Assembly: GCA_035758575.1 (NCBI GenBank)
Contig: DASTXH010000031.1
Location: 1-64,000, forward strand
Length of the DNA stretch: 64,000 nucleotides
Origin: JANWHZ01 sp035758575
Lineage (GTDB): Bacteria; Patescibacteriota; Saccharimonadia; Saccharimonadales; UBA4665
Reading direction: 5' to 3'
Shown here piece by piece: positions 1 through 8,444 of this stretch. The notes beneath the pieces are model-generated. The model saw only the letters and a list, made by a program, of their open reading frames with translations. It searched no databases and was not told where the DNA came from. The position numbers were made by a program, and so were the translations under genes. Every line of letters begins with the position of its first letter. The stretch's first letter is position 1.

Positions 1-1545
1 TTCCGGGCCGAACTGCTGCTTCAGCCAGGGGCCGCGCACCAGGCCGTCGTTGTGCTCGCCGCTTAAGGAGCCGTGGTATTTCAGCACCAGCTCGTCGACC
101 TCTTTCATGGCAGGCAGCAGCTTGGCGCGGTCTTTGGGATCCTCCAGCTTCATGAGAGGGATAATATGGAAATTGCCGTCGCCCATGTGGCCAGCAATGG
201 TCGCGAACAGTTTGTATTTTTTAATGATCTTCTGCAGCTTGGGCAAAAACTGCACCAGATATTCTGGGTTCACGATAAGGTCATCAATAAACGGCGCCGT
301 GTGTTTGTCCTTCACTTTGCTGCGCAGCAGCTGGAAGCTTTGCCGGCGCATGACCCAGAACTTTTCGCTCTTGCCTTCGGTCGGGTCTTCCTCGAAACCG
401 TTTATCTCGTAACGCGCCTTGTACTTTCTAAGGTCGCGGTGCAGGGCATGTACTTTTTCACGCACTTCGGCTTCGCTGTCGCCGTTGAATTCCACCATCA
501 GCACCAGCTTGGGAAAGCCGCGCAGCAGCTGGAAACCGTCGGGAATCAGACTGAATAACAAATGGATAAACTTGCGTACACCCAGCATTTTCAGGAAGCT
601 CGGCATAAACCGGATGCTGAGCCACAAGGTGGCATCATCGAAACTCTCGAATGTTGCGGGCCTATGCGACAGCACGGTAGGTATCAGCTCACCCAGGTCG
701 TCTATGCCGCGCAGAAATAATACCAACAGGCCGGAATGCTGACGAACCGGCACCAGCCGATAGGTAATGTCAGTCACAAACCCTAGCGTGCCCTCGGAGC
801 CAACAATCAGCTTGGTCAGATCAAATATGCCGGTTTCGCGGTCCCACACCTCCCACAGGGTGTAGCCCATGGAGTTTTTACTTACCTTTGGCCGGGCGGC
901 CTTTATCTCGTCGTAATGTTTTTCGCATAGGTCATAAATACGTTTGTAGATATTGCCCTCGTAGTCGCCCTGGGCCATCTTGGCATCCAGCTCTTTTTTA
1001 TTGAGCGGCCGCACCGTATATTCGTTGCCGTCGGCAAACACCACCTGCAGCTGCTTCACAAAGTCCTTTACCTTGCCATACTCCAGCGATTTTTCGCCGC
1101 CCGAATTGTTGGCAACCATGCCGCCTACCGTGCACAAATCGCGGCTGGCAGGATAAGATGGCATCAGCGCCTTGTGCTGCAGCGTTGCTTTTTCAAAGTC
1201 GCGGTAATACACGCCCGGCTGCGTCTGCGCTTCGGCAGGGGTGACGTGCTCTATCTTCGTAAAGTGCTTCTTGAAGTCTACGATGACTGAATCATTGATG
1301 GCGCCGCCGGCCATATCGGTACCCGCGCTGCGTGCGGTTACGGACAGGTTCGGCATCGTTACCTTGTATTTGTGTGCTAAGCGCACCAGCGTCTGTACGT
1401 CGGCGCTGTCTTTGGGAAATACCACCAGCTCCGGCCGGATCTCGAACATACTGGCGTCGTGGCTATATAAATCACGCGTGGCGAGCGCGTCGTCTATCTC
1501 GCCTTTAAAACCGCCCTTTGCCAGGGCTTGTTTGAATGCATCCAT
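1..1545 (-). CDS. FAD-linked oxidase (GlcD/YdiJ-like), C-terminus beyond left edge
   Basis: The ATG at 1545 opens a reading frame of 515 codons that runs off the left edge, so the protein is partial. The N-terminal part shows an FAD-binding type 4 (PCMH-like) layout: MDAFKQALAKGGF, then ELVVFPKDSADVQTLVRLA, a TARSAGTDMAGGA phosphate-binding turn, and CTVGGMVANNSGGEKSLEYG. Near the edge is SGEHNDGLVRGPWL, the FAD-linked oxidase C-terminal signature of D-lactate, glycolate and D-2-hydroxyglutarate dehydrogenases. The family oxidises 2-hydroxy acids and passes electrons to quinone or a fused Fe-S domain. The substrate cannot be told, and a C-terminal Fe-S part (as in YdiJ) would lie outside the window. 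No clear ribosome binding site precedes the start. Confidence 0.85.
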   Translation of the reverse strand, partial: MDAFKQALAKGGFKGEIDDALATRDLYSHDASMFEIRPELVVFPKDSADVQTLVRLAHKYKVTMPNLSVTARSAGTDMAGGAINDSVIVDFKKHFTKIEHVTPAEAQTQPGVYYRDFEKATLQHKALMPSYPASRDLCTVGGMVANNSGGEKSLEYGKVKDFVKQLQVVFADGNEYTVRPLNKKELDAKMAQGDYEGNIYKRIYDLCEKHYDEIKAARPKVSKNSMGYTLWEVWDRETGIFDLTKLIVGSEGTLGFVTDITYRLVPVRQHSGLLVLFLRGIDDLGELIPTVLSHRPATFESFDDATLWLSIRFMPSFLKMLGVRKFIHLLFSLIPDGFQLLRGFPKLVLMVEFNGDSEAEVREKVHALHRDLRKYKARYEINGFEEDPTEGKSEKFWVMRRQSFQLLRSKVKDKHTAPFIDDLIVNPEYLVQFLPKLQKIIKKYKLFATIAGHMGDGNFHIIPLMKLEDPKDRAKLLPAMKEVDELVLKYHGSLSGEHNDGLVRGPWLKQQFGPE

Positions 1546-1617
1546 ACCATAAGCATACGTTTTGCCATAAGCAAAAAGCAAGCACGGACAGGGCGGCTAA
1601 TCTACGGACGCGGCCGG

Positions 1618-1890
1618 CTATGGCTGCTGCTTCGGCGGCTGGTTTCTATATTGTTCAACAAGAAAATCAACTTCGTTGGCGCGCTCGCAGGGACCATCTG
1701 GATCGTGTGCCATCGTTTGCTCGTTGCCAAGATATTCATTCCATGAGTCAGCGGTCCAAACTTGGTCAGGGTGAGAACTCGACGCTTGGTCGGCAATGCC
1801 GCCCACGCGAGGGCAATCAGAAAAAGGATTCTTTCCAAAGCACTGCTCACAGGCAGTACAATTAAATGAATTAGATAATGTTTCAGACAT
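1618..1890 (-). CDS. small cysteine-containing protein, 90 aa, unknown
   Basis: This is an unrecognised small protein lying between two divergent genes. It has CTACEQCFGKNPFSDCP near the N-terminus (three to four cysteines that could bind a metal), a second short Cys-containing stretch (DPDGPCERANEVDFLVEQY), and an acidic, polar C-terminus. There is no signal peptide or membrane segment. The case for a real gene is its promoter: TTGAAA, 16 bases, TATTAT, ending 7 bases before the ATG, so the mRNA would start at or next to the start codon. It could be a small zinc-binding protein. No function is assigned. Confidence 0.6.
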   Translation of the reverse strand: MSETLSNSFNCTACEQCFGKNPFSDCPRVGGIADQASSSHPDQVWTADSWNEYLGNEQTMAHDPDGPCERANEVDFLVEQYRNQPPKQQP

Positions 1891-1897
1891 AAATGCG

Positions 1898-1925
1898 ATA
1901 ATATCACAATATCTTAGTTTTTCAA
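1898..1925 (-). promoter_or_regulatory. promoter of the 90-aa gene, leaderless geometry
   Basis: On the minus strand the -35 TTGAAA (1925-1920) and -10 TATTAT (1903-1898) are separated by 16 bases. The -10 ends 7 bases before the ATG at 1890, which places the expected transcription start on the start codon. Confidence 0.6.
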
Positions 1926-1972
1926 GCAGACGTATTGCACAACCTGCATACCCTGACCAGGGCCCGATGCCG

Positions 1973-1978
1973 TATAAT
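1973..1978 (+). promoter_or_regulatory. -10 element of the NDH-2 gene
   Basis: A consensus TATAAT ends exactly 7 bases before the ATG at 1986, which favours that ATG over in-frame starts further upstream (1935, 1980) and implies a leaderless mRNA. The -35 is weak. Confidence 0.55.
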
Positions 1979-1985
1979 CATGAGC

Positions 1986-3230
1986 ATGACAGCCGCACCA
2001 AAACACCACAAGCACCATAAACACCATGTCCTGATCGTTGGCGGCGGGTTTGGCGGCGTCAAGGCCGCATTGGAACTCAGCCGTGAGCCGGGCTTTGCCG
2101 TAACATTGCTGACCGACCGACCGGATTTTTGCTACTATCCCGCGCTATACCACACCGCCACGGGAGGCTTACGTAGCGAATCCAGCATCCCCTTAACCGA
2201 CTTCTTGCCCACCGCCCGCATTACGCTTGCCATTGGTTTTGCCGAAACGCTCGACCGCAAGCATAAGACTATCACAACCCGAGAGGGGCATATCATCCCC
2301 TATGACACACTTATCCTGGCCATGGGCGTAGTTACCAATTACTTCGGCATACAGGGATTATCCGAGTACTCATACGGTATAAAATCACGCGAAGAAGTAC
2401 TGCGTCTCAAAAACCACCTTCATAAACAGATGCTGGACGAACATGAACCAGATCTGAACTATGTGATCGTAGGCGCCGGCCCTACCGGCATTGAGCTCGC
2501 CGGCGTACTGCCCGAATACATCCGCACCATCATGAAGAACCACCATGTCAAACAACGCGCCGTACACGTAGACCTAATTGAAGCCCAACCACGGCTATTG
2601 CCGCATTCGTCCAAAGATACGTCGCGCGCCGTACGAAAACACCTGCGCAAACTAGGCGTGCGGCTCTACCTCGGCAAATCGGTCGGCGGCGAAACGGCGG
2701 ATGCCCTGGTGGTAGACGGCAAGCCCATTACCAGCCACACCGTCGTATGGACGGCCGGTACCGCGAACAATCCATTTTACGACAACAACCACTTTGCCAG
2801 CTGCAACCGGCACAAAGTTGTTGTAGATGAATATCTCATGGCCGAGCCCGACATTTACGTCATCGGTGATGGCGCCTCCACGCAGTACAGCGGTTTTGCT
2901 CAGACCGCCCTCTACGATGCGCGCTTCGTAGCCCGGAATCTTATCCGCCAAGCCTACGGCAAACAGCCGAAAAAATACAAACCGAAACAACCCATTGCCA
3001 TCATCACGGCCGGACCCAGTTGGGCTGCCGTAGACTGGGGCAATTGGCACTTCTACGGCCTGCTTGGCTGGTGGCTGCGCCTGGCCGCCGACTGGAGCGC
3101 CTTCCACGACTTTGAGCGCTGGTGGCCGGCAACAGAGCAGTGGAGCACCGAATTTGGCCTGGAAGAGACCTGCCCGGTGTGCGCCGCCGCAATGCGTCTG
3201 CCCGCGCCAACAGTACCAAAAACATCTTAA
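1986..3230 (+). CDS. ndh: type II NADH:quinone oxidoreductase (NDH-2)
   Basis: This 414-aa flavoprotein should oxidise NADH and reduce membrane quinone without pumping protons. Two dinucleotide-binding folds are visible: GGGFGG at residues 19-24 for FAD, and VIVGAGPTGIELAG near 160-172 for NADH. IYVIGDGAST is the second FAD contact near residue 300. The C-terminus has the aromatic, amphipathic membrane-binding segment typical of NDH-2 (AVDWGNWHFYGLLGWWLR). The N-terminus carries a histidine-rich stretch (KHHKHHKHH), which is unusual and could bind metal. With the cytochrome b at 19396 and the ATP synthase it suggests a short respiratory chain. The start at 1986 was chosen from the TATAAT located 7 bases upstream. 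Confidence 0.88.
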   Translation: MTAAPKHHKHHKHHVLIVGGGFGGVKAALELSREPGFAVTLLTDRPDFCYYPALYHTATGGLRSESSIPLTDFLPTARITLAIGFAETLDRKHKTITTREGHIIPYDTLILAMGVVTNYFGIQGLSEYSYGIKSREEVLRLKNHLHKQMLDEHEPDLNYVIVGAGPTGIELAGVLPEYIRTIMKNHHVKQRAVHVDLIEAQPRLLPHSSKDTSRAVRKHLRKLGVRLYLGKSVGGETADALVVDGKPITSHTVVWTAGTANNPFYDNNHFASCNRHKVVVDEYLMAEPDIYVIGDGASTQYSGFAQTALYDARFVARNLIRQAYGKQPKKYKPKQPIAIITAGPSWAAVDWGNWHFYGLLGWWLRLAADWSAFHDFERWWPATEQWSTEFGLEETCPVCAAAMRLPAPTVPKTS

Positions 3231-3247
3231 ATACTGTAGTCTCCGGG

Positions 3248-3253
3248 TATAAT
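3248..3253 (+). promoter_or_regulatory. -10 element of the helicase gene
   Basis: TATAAT ends 7 bases before the ATG at 3261, only 17 bases after the NDH-2 stop codon. The helicase can therefore be transcribed separately from NDH-2, as a leaderless mRNA. Confidence 0.55.
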
Positions 3254-3260
3254 AAACGCT

Positions 3261-6200
3261 ATGGACAAATTGGAGGCGGTGTATAGGGCACTCAATAGCG
3301 CGCAGCGCGAGGCGGTCGATACTATCGACGGGCCATTGCTGGTTATTGCCGGGCCGGGCACGGGCAAGACGCAGCTGCTGAGCGCCCGCGTGGCACGCAT
3401 TCTGCAACAAACCGATACGCCGGCGCACAACATCCTGTGTCTTACGTTTACTGAAAGCGGGGCCGCAAACATGCGCGCACGCCTCGCCAATTTTATCGGA
3501 CCATCTGCGTACGACGTAACTATCAGCACCTATCACGCCTTCGGCGGTGATCTTATCCGGCGCTTTCCGGAATATTTTGCCGAAACGAACCTGCAAAATC
3601 CTGTCGATGAACTGGGGCGGCGGCAGATCATAACCGACATCGTAGAGCGCATGAGCTACCAGAACCCTCTGAAGCAGACCAGACATCATCTGGATGACCT
3701 GCTCAGCACCATCAGTGAAGTCAAGCGGGCTCTACTGCAGCCCGATGATTTGCGCAAAGTAGCCGACGAGAATCTGGCGTACATTCGTGCCGTCAGTCGG
3801 GACCTCCCCGAGCTGTTTGCCGGTTTTACCCGTATGCCTGCCATCAAAAAAGCGCAGCCTATCTTCGAGCAAGTACTGCGCAGCCTGGACAGCCATGCTC
3901 CACAAACGCCAGCATTACCACGCTTTGGCTCACTAGCCGGCGTCGCCCACACACAGCTGCAAACCGCCTTGCAGGACGCGCTTGCAGATGGAAAGACCAC
4001 GCCGCTTACCGCTTGGAAGAATGACTGGCTGGTCAAAAATGAGCAGAACGAATTTGCCTTAGCGGGCGAGCTGGAAAGTAAGCGCATCCGCGCGCTGGCC
4101 GACACCCTGGAACAATACGAAGCAGCACTGGCGGCCCAAGGGCTATACGATTTCGATGATATGATTCTCAAATCCATCAGCGCACTCGAACGCCACAATG
4201 ACCTACGCTTTACCTTACAGGAACGGTACCTATACATCCTGCTTGATGAGTTTCAGGACACCAACGCCGCGCAAAGCCGCCTAGTACAGCTGCTAGCCGA
4301 CAATCCCGTCAATGAGGGGCGTCCCAACCTGATGGCAGTGGGCGATGACGACCAGGCCATCTACGCGTTCCAGGGCGCACAGTATTCGAATATGCTGGAT
4401 TTTTACCACTCGTATCAAGATGTAAAAGTCATCAACCTCACCGAGAACTATCGTTCCCACGCTGATATTTTATTAGCAGCCAAAAATGTCGCCGAACAGA
4501 TCGGCGAACGCCTGCACCACCATTTCGACGGCGCGAGGAAAACGCTTGTGGCCGCCAACCGCTCGCTGCCCAAACAATCCGTCATGACGCGCAAAGAATT
4601 CTTAAGCGACATCGCCCAAGCAGATACCATCGCGCGCGAGGTGCGCTCGCTGATCGACCGCGGCGCAGCACCAAGCGAAATCGCGATTATCGCGCCCCGG
4701 CATAAACAGCTGGAACCATTGGTACCGTACCTGAACGCCCTGAAAGTGCCCGTCCGCTATGAAAAGCGTGAAAATATCCTAGAGACGCCCATTATTCAGC
4801 AACTCGTCACCATGAGCCGACTGGTCGTAGCCATCAGTAACAACGACACCGCCAAAGCCGACCATCTATGGCCACAGGTACTCAGCTACGACTTTTGGCA
4901 CATCCCCATCAGTCGCATATGGGAGATGTCGTGGCAGGTTGCCGCCGCCCGACACGCCCGCGAAGCCGATAACTCCTGGAGCAAGGCGCTACTGGCCGAT
5001 GGCACCACCTTCCGCATTCCGGCATTGCTCTTTCTGGCCCTAGCCGCCAAAGCAGGGCAGGAAACCTGCGAAACCATGCTGGACTACCTGGTTGGCACCA
5101 GCGCGGTAGATACCAACGAAACCGATCTGCCACGGGTATATTCGCCGCTGCGCGAATACTACACAAATGCCGCCATGCAGGCCGAGAAGCCCGAGCTGTT
5201 TTACGACGCATTGTCGCACCTAGCCGTCCTCCGTTCGCGGCTCCGCGACCATCAGAATACCAGCGATACCGCGCTTAGCCTGCAAGATCTGCTAGCCTTC
5301 GTAGACATGTATGAAGCAGCCGACGAGCGGATGATCAATACCAGCCCCTACAGCCAGCAGAAAGATGCCGTTCAGCTGATGACCGTATTCAAGGCCAAGG
5401 GCCTAGAATACCAGCACGTCTTCCTGCCGAGCTTACAAGACGAAGTATGGGGCAGCACCTCGCGCGGGCAGAGCAACCGCATCTCGCTGCCCGCCAACCT
5501 GGCGCCCATCCGCCACGCCGGCGCCACCGACGACGAACGCTTGCGCATTCTGTTTGTAGCCATCACCAGGGCCAAAACCGGCTTGCACTTGTCCAGCGTC
5601 ACCCAAAACTACAGCGGCAAGCCCACCCGGCGCCTGCGTTATCTGAACGAACAGGATGGCGACGACGGCCAAACACGGGACTTTGTGCTACCCGAATCCG
5701 CCCAAGTCGTACACCGCTCCGACACCGAACCGCCGTCCAAAGAACTACTCGAGCGCGACTGGCGCCGCCGGCATACCGACGGCCTGGCCGTCACCGACCT
5801 CCAGGCGCTACTGGCAGACACCATCGCCAACTATCACCTCAGCCCCACGCACCTCAGCAGCTTTATTGATTTAGAATACGGCGGCCCGCAGCGTTTTTTC
5901 TTCAATACCATCTTACGATTCCCCGAAGCACCATCGCCCGACGGCGAATTCGGCAACGCCATCCACGAAACGCTGGAATGGCTCCAGCACCAAACAAGCG
6001 AGCAGGGCGCGCCGCCGCCCACAACCGAAGCGCTGGATTACTTCACCGAACGCATGCGCCGCAAAAAGCTGGCACCCGCCCGATTAGAGCTAGAGATAGA
6101 ACGCGGCCATACCGCCCTTGCGGCCTATCTAACTGCACGCATAAAGCAATACAAGCCAAACGACCGCGCCGAGTTCAACTTCCGCAGCGAAGGCGTGCAT

Positions 6201-6620
6201 CTAGGCGATATCCGCCTCAGCGGCAAGGTAGACCGCCTAGAGATAGATTCCACCAACCGCACTATCACCGTGGTGGACTACAAGACCGGCAAAAGCTATA
6301 GCCGCTGGGAGAGCATTCCTAAGTTGCATCGTTACCGCCGTCAGCTCTATTGCTACAAACTGCTCGTCGAGCAGGCGCCTATCTTCAAGGGCTACCAGGT
6401 TATCGGCGGCCGGCTGGAGTTTATCGAGCCCGATACGGCAGGTACTATCAATGCACTCACGCTGACGTTTGCCGACGACGAATCCGAACGCACCAAGCTG
6501 CTTATAGCCGCGCTATGGCAGCACGTCCAGGCGCTCAATTTCCCTGACGTCAGCACCTACGACGCCACGCTCAGCGGCATCCGCCAGCTTGAGCAAGACC
6601 TCATCGACAGCGTTATATAA
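3261..6620 (+). CDS. UvrD/PcrA-type superfamily I helicase with C-terminal PD-(D/E)xK nuclease
   Basis: This 1119-aa protein is an SF1A 3'-5' DNA helicase fused to a RecB-type nuclease. Helicase motifs occur in order: GPGTGKT at 31-37 (motif I), DEFQDTN near 328 (II), GDDDQAIYAFQGA near 366 (III), TENYRSH (IV), MTVFKAKGLEYQHVFLP near 712 (V) and RILFVAITRAK (VI). The C-terminal 300 residues hold GNAIHETLEWL and KVDRLEID...VVDYKTGK near 1005, the D...ExK/YKTGK core of Cas4/AddB-like nucleases. This is the layout of AddA-like or actinobacterial AdnA-like enzymes, so a role in double-strand break end processing is likely. No AddB partner lies next to it. Confidence 0.9.
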   Translation: MDKLEAVYRALNSAQREAVDTIDGPLLVIAGPGTGKTQLLSARVARILQQTDTPAHNILCLTFTESGAANMRARLANFIGPSAYDVTISTYHAFGGDLIRRFPEYFAETNLQNPVDELGRRQIITDIVERMSYQNPLKQTRHHLDDLLSTISEVKRALLQPDDLRKVADENLAYIRAVSRDLPELFAGFTRMPAIKKAQPIFEQVLRSLDSHAPQTPALPRFGSLAGVAHTQLQTALQDALADGKTTPLTAWKNDWLVKNEQNEFALAGELESKRIRALADTLEQYEAALAAQGLYDFDDMILKSISALERHNDLRFTLQERYLYILLDEFQDTNAAQSRLVQLLADNPVNEGRPNLMAVGDDDQAIYAFQGAQYSNMLDFYHSYQDVKVINLTENYRSHADILLAAKNVAEQIGERLHHHFDGARKTLVAANRSLPKQSVMTRKEFLSDIAQADTIAREVRSLIDRGAAPSEIAIIAPRHKQLEPLVPYLNALKVPVRYEKRENILETPIIQQLVTMSRLVVAISNNDTAKADHLWPQVLSYDFWHIPISRIWEMSWQVAAARHAREADNSWSKALLADGTTFRIPALLFLALAAKAGQETCETMLDYLVGTSAVDTNETDLPRVYSPLREYYTNAAMQAEKPELFYDALSHLAVLRSRLRDHQNTSDTALSLQDLLAFVDMYEAADERMINTSPYSQQKDAVQLMTVFKAKGLEYQHVFLPSLQDEVWGSTSRGQSNRISLPANLAPIRHAGATDDERLRILFVAITRAKTGLHLSSVTQNYSGKPTRRLRYLNEQDGDDGQTRDFVLPESAQVVHRSDTEPPSKELLERDWRRRHTDGLAVTDLQALLADTIANYHLSPTHLSSFIDLEYGGPQRFFFNTILRFPEAPSPDGEFGNAIHETLEWLQHQTSEQGAPPPTTEALDYFTERMRRKKLAPARLELEIERGHTALAAYLTARIKQYKPNDRAEFNFRSEGVHLGDIRLSGKVDRLEIDSTNRTITVVDYKTGKSYSRWESIPKLHRYRRQLYCYKLLVEQAPIFKGYQVIGGRLEFIEPDTAGTINALTLTFADDESERTKLLIAALWQHVQALNFPDVSTYDATLSGIRQLEQDLIDSVI

Positions 6621-6648
6621 GCTTAACGTCCGGCAATCTTACGGCTGC

Positions 6649-6654
6649 TATAAT
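6649..6654 (+). promoter_or_regulatory. -10 element upstream of 216-aa gene
   Basis: TATAAT is followed by a 29-base leader that includes an AAAAGGA stretch (6666-6672), 11 bases before the ATG at 6684. Here the geometry implies a leadered mRNA, unlike the two preceding genes. The -35 is weak. Confidence 0.45.
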
Positions 6655-6683
6655 CAAAAGCATAAAAAAGGACAGAGCAGGCC

Positions 6684-7334
6684 ATGAACCCACCGCAGCC
6701 CAAAATGCCTCAAGAGACAATACCGGATATATTGAGCCACGAAGGCAGGCCATTAGTTATCGACAACAAGGGCACCGAAGAAGAAATCGGATACGAACTA
6801 CCTCCAGTTCCCGTCCAATCCGAAACCCTAGATGACTCTGCTCAGCACGCGATTGACGAAAAGAATGAACGCTTTATGGAGACACTTAATTCACTCGAGT
6901 GGCGTGATGGCCGCCATACTATGTACGAGGCGCTAAACGGTATTAACAAACAGCCCAAGCTTGTAGACGATGCCGGCGACACCATAGCCGCAGTGACAAA
7001 CCCGCAAGCCATGCTAGTTGCGTTATCATACGAAGGGCAAAACCCTGCCGCTATGCGCTTCTTACTGGCAAAAACAGCTGGAGACATGCAACATGGCAAG
7101 CTCATAGAAGCGGCGCCAGATCTGCTCACCTGCGGAGAGAACGGGCAGGAGGCTCCGACACTGCAAGGCGTCCTCTCGACTGTTCGCCTGGCAGACGGCG
7201 GAGAGGAACATATTGCAGCGTTATACGACTTTGGGTTCAATATGTGCACACCCCAACAAGTAGACTGTATGCTCAACACGCTTAAGGCACAGGGCATAAT
7301 ACCTATAGCGGGAAGTAGCCTCACGGGACTCTAA
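6684..7334 (+). CDS. hypothetical protein, 216 aa
   Basis: I do not recognise this protein. It is soluble, acidic at the N-terminus with a proline-rich start (MNPPQPKMPQ), and has no signal peptide or membrane segment. The middle is predicted helical (DEKNERFMETLNSLEWRDG, MRFLLAKTAGDMQHGKLIEA). The ORF sits alone between the helicase and a bidirectional terminator, with its own TATAAT. Codon use matches the neighbouring genes and the frame is intact, so it is very likely expressed. Confidence 0.7.
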   Translation: MNPPQPKMPQETIPDILSHEGRPLVIDNKGTEEEIGYELPPVPVQSETLDDSAQHAIDEKNERFMETLNSLEWRDGRHTMYEALNGINKQPKLVDDAGDTIAAVTNPQAMLVALSYEGQNPAAMRFLLAKTAGDMQHGKLIEAAPDLLTCGENGQEAPTLQGVLSTVRLADGGEEHIAALYDFGFNMCTPQQVDCMLNTLKAQGIIPIAGSSLTGL

Positions 7335-7380
7335 AGCCGCCGTTTGATAGTGTGTAAAGACCGCAGTCTCTCCCTACATA

Positions 7381-7408
7381 AAAACCGCCCGATGTTCGGG
7401 CGGTTTTA
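7381..7408. terminator. bidirectional intrinsic terminator
   Basis: AAAACCGCCCGA, a 3-base-plus loop and TCGGGCGGTTTT form a 12-bp stem with A and T tracts on both sides. It lies between convergent genes (ends at 7334 and 7425) and can serve both. Confidence 0.85.
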
Positions 7409-7424
7409 GCAAGATTACTAAGTC

Positions 7425-8282
7425 TTACTTTTTGTGGTTCTTGCGGTTTTTGCCGTGCTTGTTGGAATGATGCTTGGCGGCAGGCTTTTCTTCAGCTTCT
7501 GCCTCAGCCTCTTCCTCGTCATCAGTTTCTTCTTCAGCGGCTATTTCTACTGCTTCGCTGATGGTAGTGGCAGCTACTGCACGACCGGATTTCTCACCCA
7601 TAACAGCGCGCATGCGTGCCAGGCTGTTTTCGGGCGCGAATAGCAGTGCGTACAGATTAAAGCCAATGACCGCGCCTAGGATTGGACCAAGCGCATAGGT
7701 GCCCCAACCCATAGAGCCGAACACATCAAAGGCGCGCATACTAAGCGCAACAGCTGGGTTCACAATGCCGATGCCCATGCCTCCAGTTACGACAACAGCG
7801 GCAGCTACGATAATGGCCAGCATGTACGATGTGCCAACGGTGCCAGCAGTTTTCACGCTCCAGAAGCGGTTGAATACAGCCGCCGCATAGCCCATGGCCA
7901 AGACGAAGGCGCCCACGGCCTCCGCAACCAGTACATGACTGTCATAGTGACCGCCGATGGTTGGCAAGGAAGTTTTTACGAAGTACGTGTACAGATAGTA
8001 CGCCGCCCAGGCACCGAGCATCTGCGCGGCGATATAGGCAACAGCGGGGATGGTTTTGATCTGGCGTGCAGTCCACATACCAATGGTAATTGCAGGGTTA
8101 AAATGCCCGCCGCCCGAACGACCCAAGGCTACCATAGCCACCGCAAGCGTCAAACCAGCAGCCAGCGCTACAAAGTATGGCAAGCCGATTGTTGAATGTT
8201 GCACACTTAGCATCACCATTGCCAGCAAGCCAGTGCCGAGAAATTCAGCCACCAAGATGGCTATCCGATTTCTCCCTACCAT
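7425..8282 (-). CDS. aquaporin / MIP-family channel
   Basis: This 285-aa protein has six hydrophobic segments and two half-helices with the NPA signature: GGGHFNPAIT near residue 62 and GIGIVNPAVALS near 174. MIP channels pass water, glycerol or similar small solutes. The second NPA is followed by Val instead of the almost invariant Arg of the aromatic/arginine selectivity filter, so the substrate may be unusual. The last 50 residues form a charged cytoplasmic tail: an acidic Glu-rich run followed by a Lys/His-rich end. A Shine-Dalgarno GGAGGG lies about 8 bases upstream of the ATG. Confidence 0.88.
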   Translation of the reverse strand: MVGRNRIAILVAEFLGTGLLAMVMLSVQHSTIGLPYFVALAAGLTLAVAMVALGRSGGGHFNPAITIGMWTARQIKTIPAVAYIAAQMLGAWAAYYLYTYFVKTSLPTIGGHYDSHVLVAEAVGAFVLAMGYAAAVFNRFWSVKTAGTVGTSYMLAIIVAAAVVVTGGMGIGIVNPAVALSMRAFDVFGSMGWGTYALGPILGAVIGFNLYALLFAPENSLARMRAVMGEKSGRAVAATTISEAVEIAAEEETDDEEEAEAEAEEKPAAKHHSNKHGKNRKNHKK

Positions 8283-8394
8283 GTATAGTACCCTCCAATA
8301 TTAGTAATACCCTAAGCTTAGTATGCTGATCTGTAAATTGCAAGCACGTTGCCCGTTCGGCACGTCAGCAATGTACCCCGCGCCTCCGTTACAG

Positions 8395-8427
8395 CAAAAA
8401 AGCGCCCGGATGAACTCCAGGCGCTTT
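8395..8427 (-). terminator. intrinsic terminator of the LPNTG protein gene
   Basis: On the minus strand, AAAGCGCC and GGCGCTTT close a 12-base loop and are followed by a run of T. It lies 18 bases after the stop codon of the gene ending at 8445. Confidence 0.75.
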
Positions 8428-8444
8428 ACGGCACAGAAATGGTG

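Noticed and set aside
2652..3689. Long minus-strand open frame (345 codons) across NDH-2 and the helicase start
   Set aside because: It lies antisense to two genes with clear motifs, crosses both promoters and has Arg/Gly/Ala-rich low-quality composition. It is a shadow of GC-rich coding sequence.
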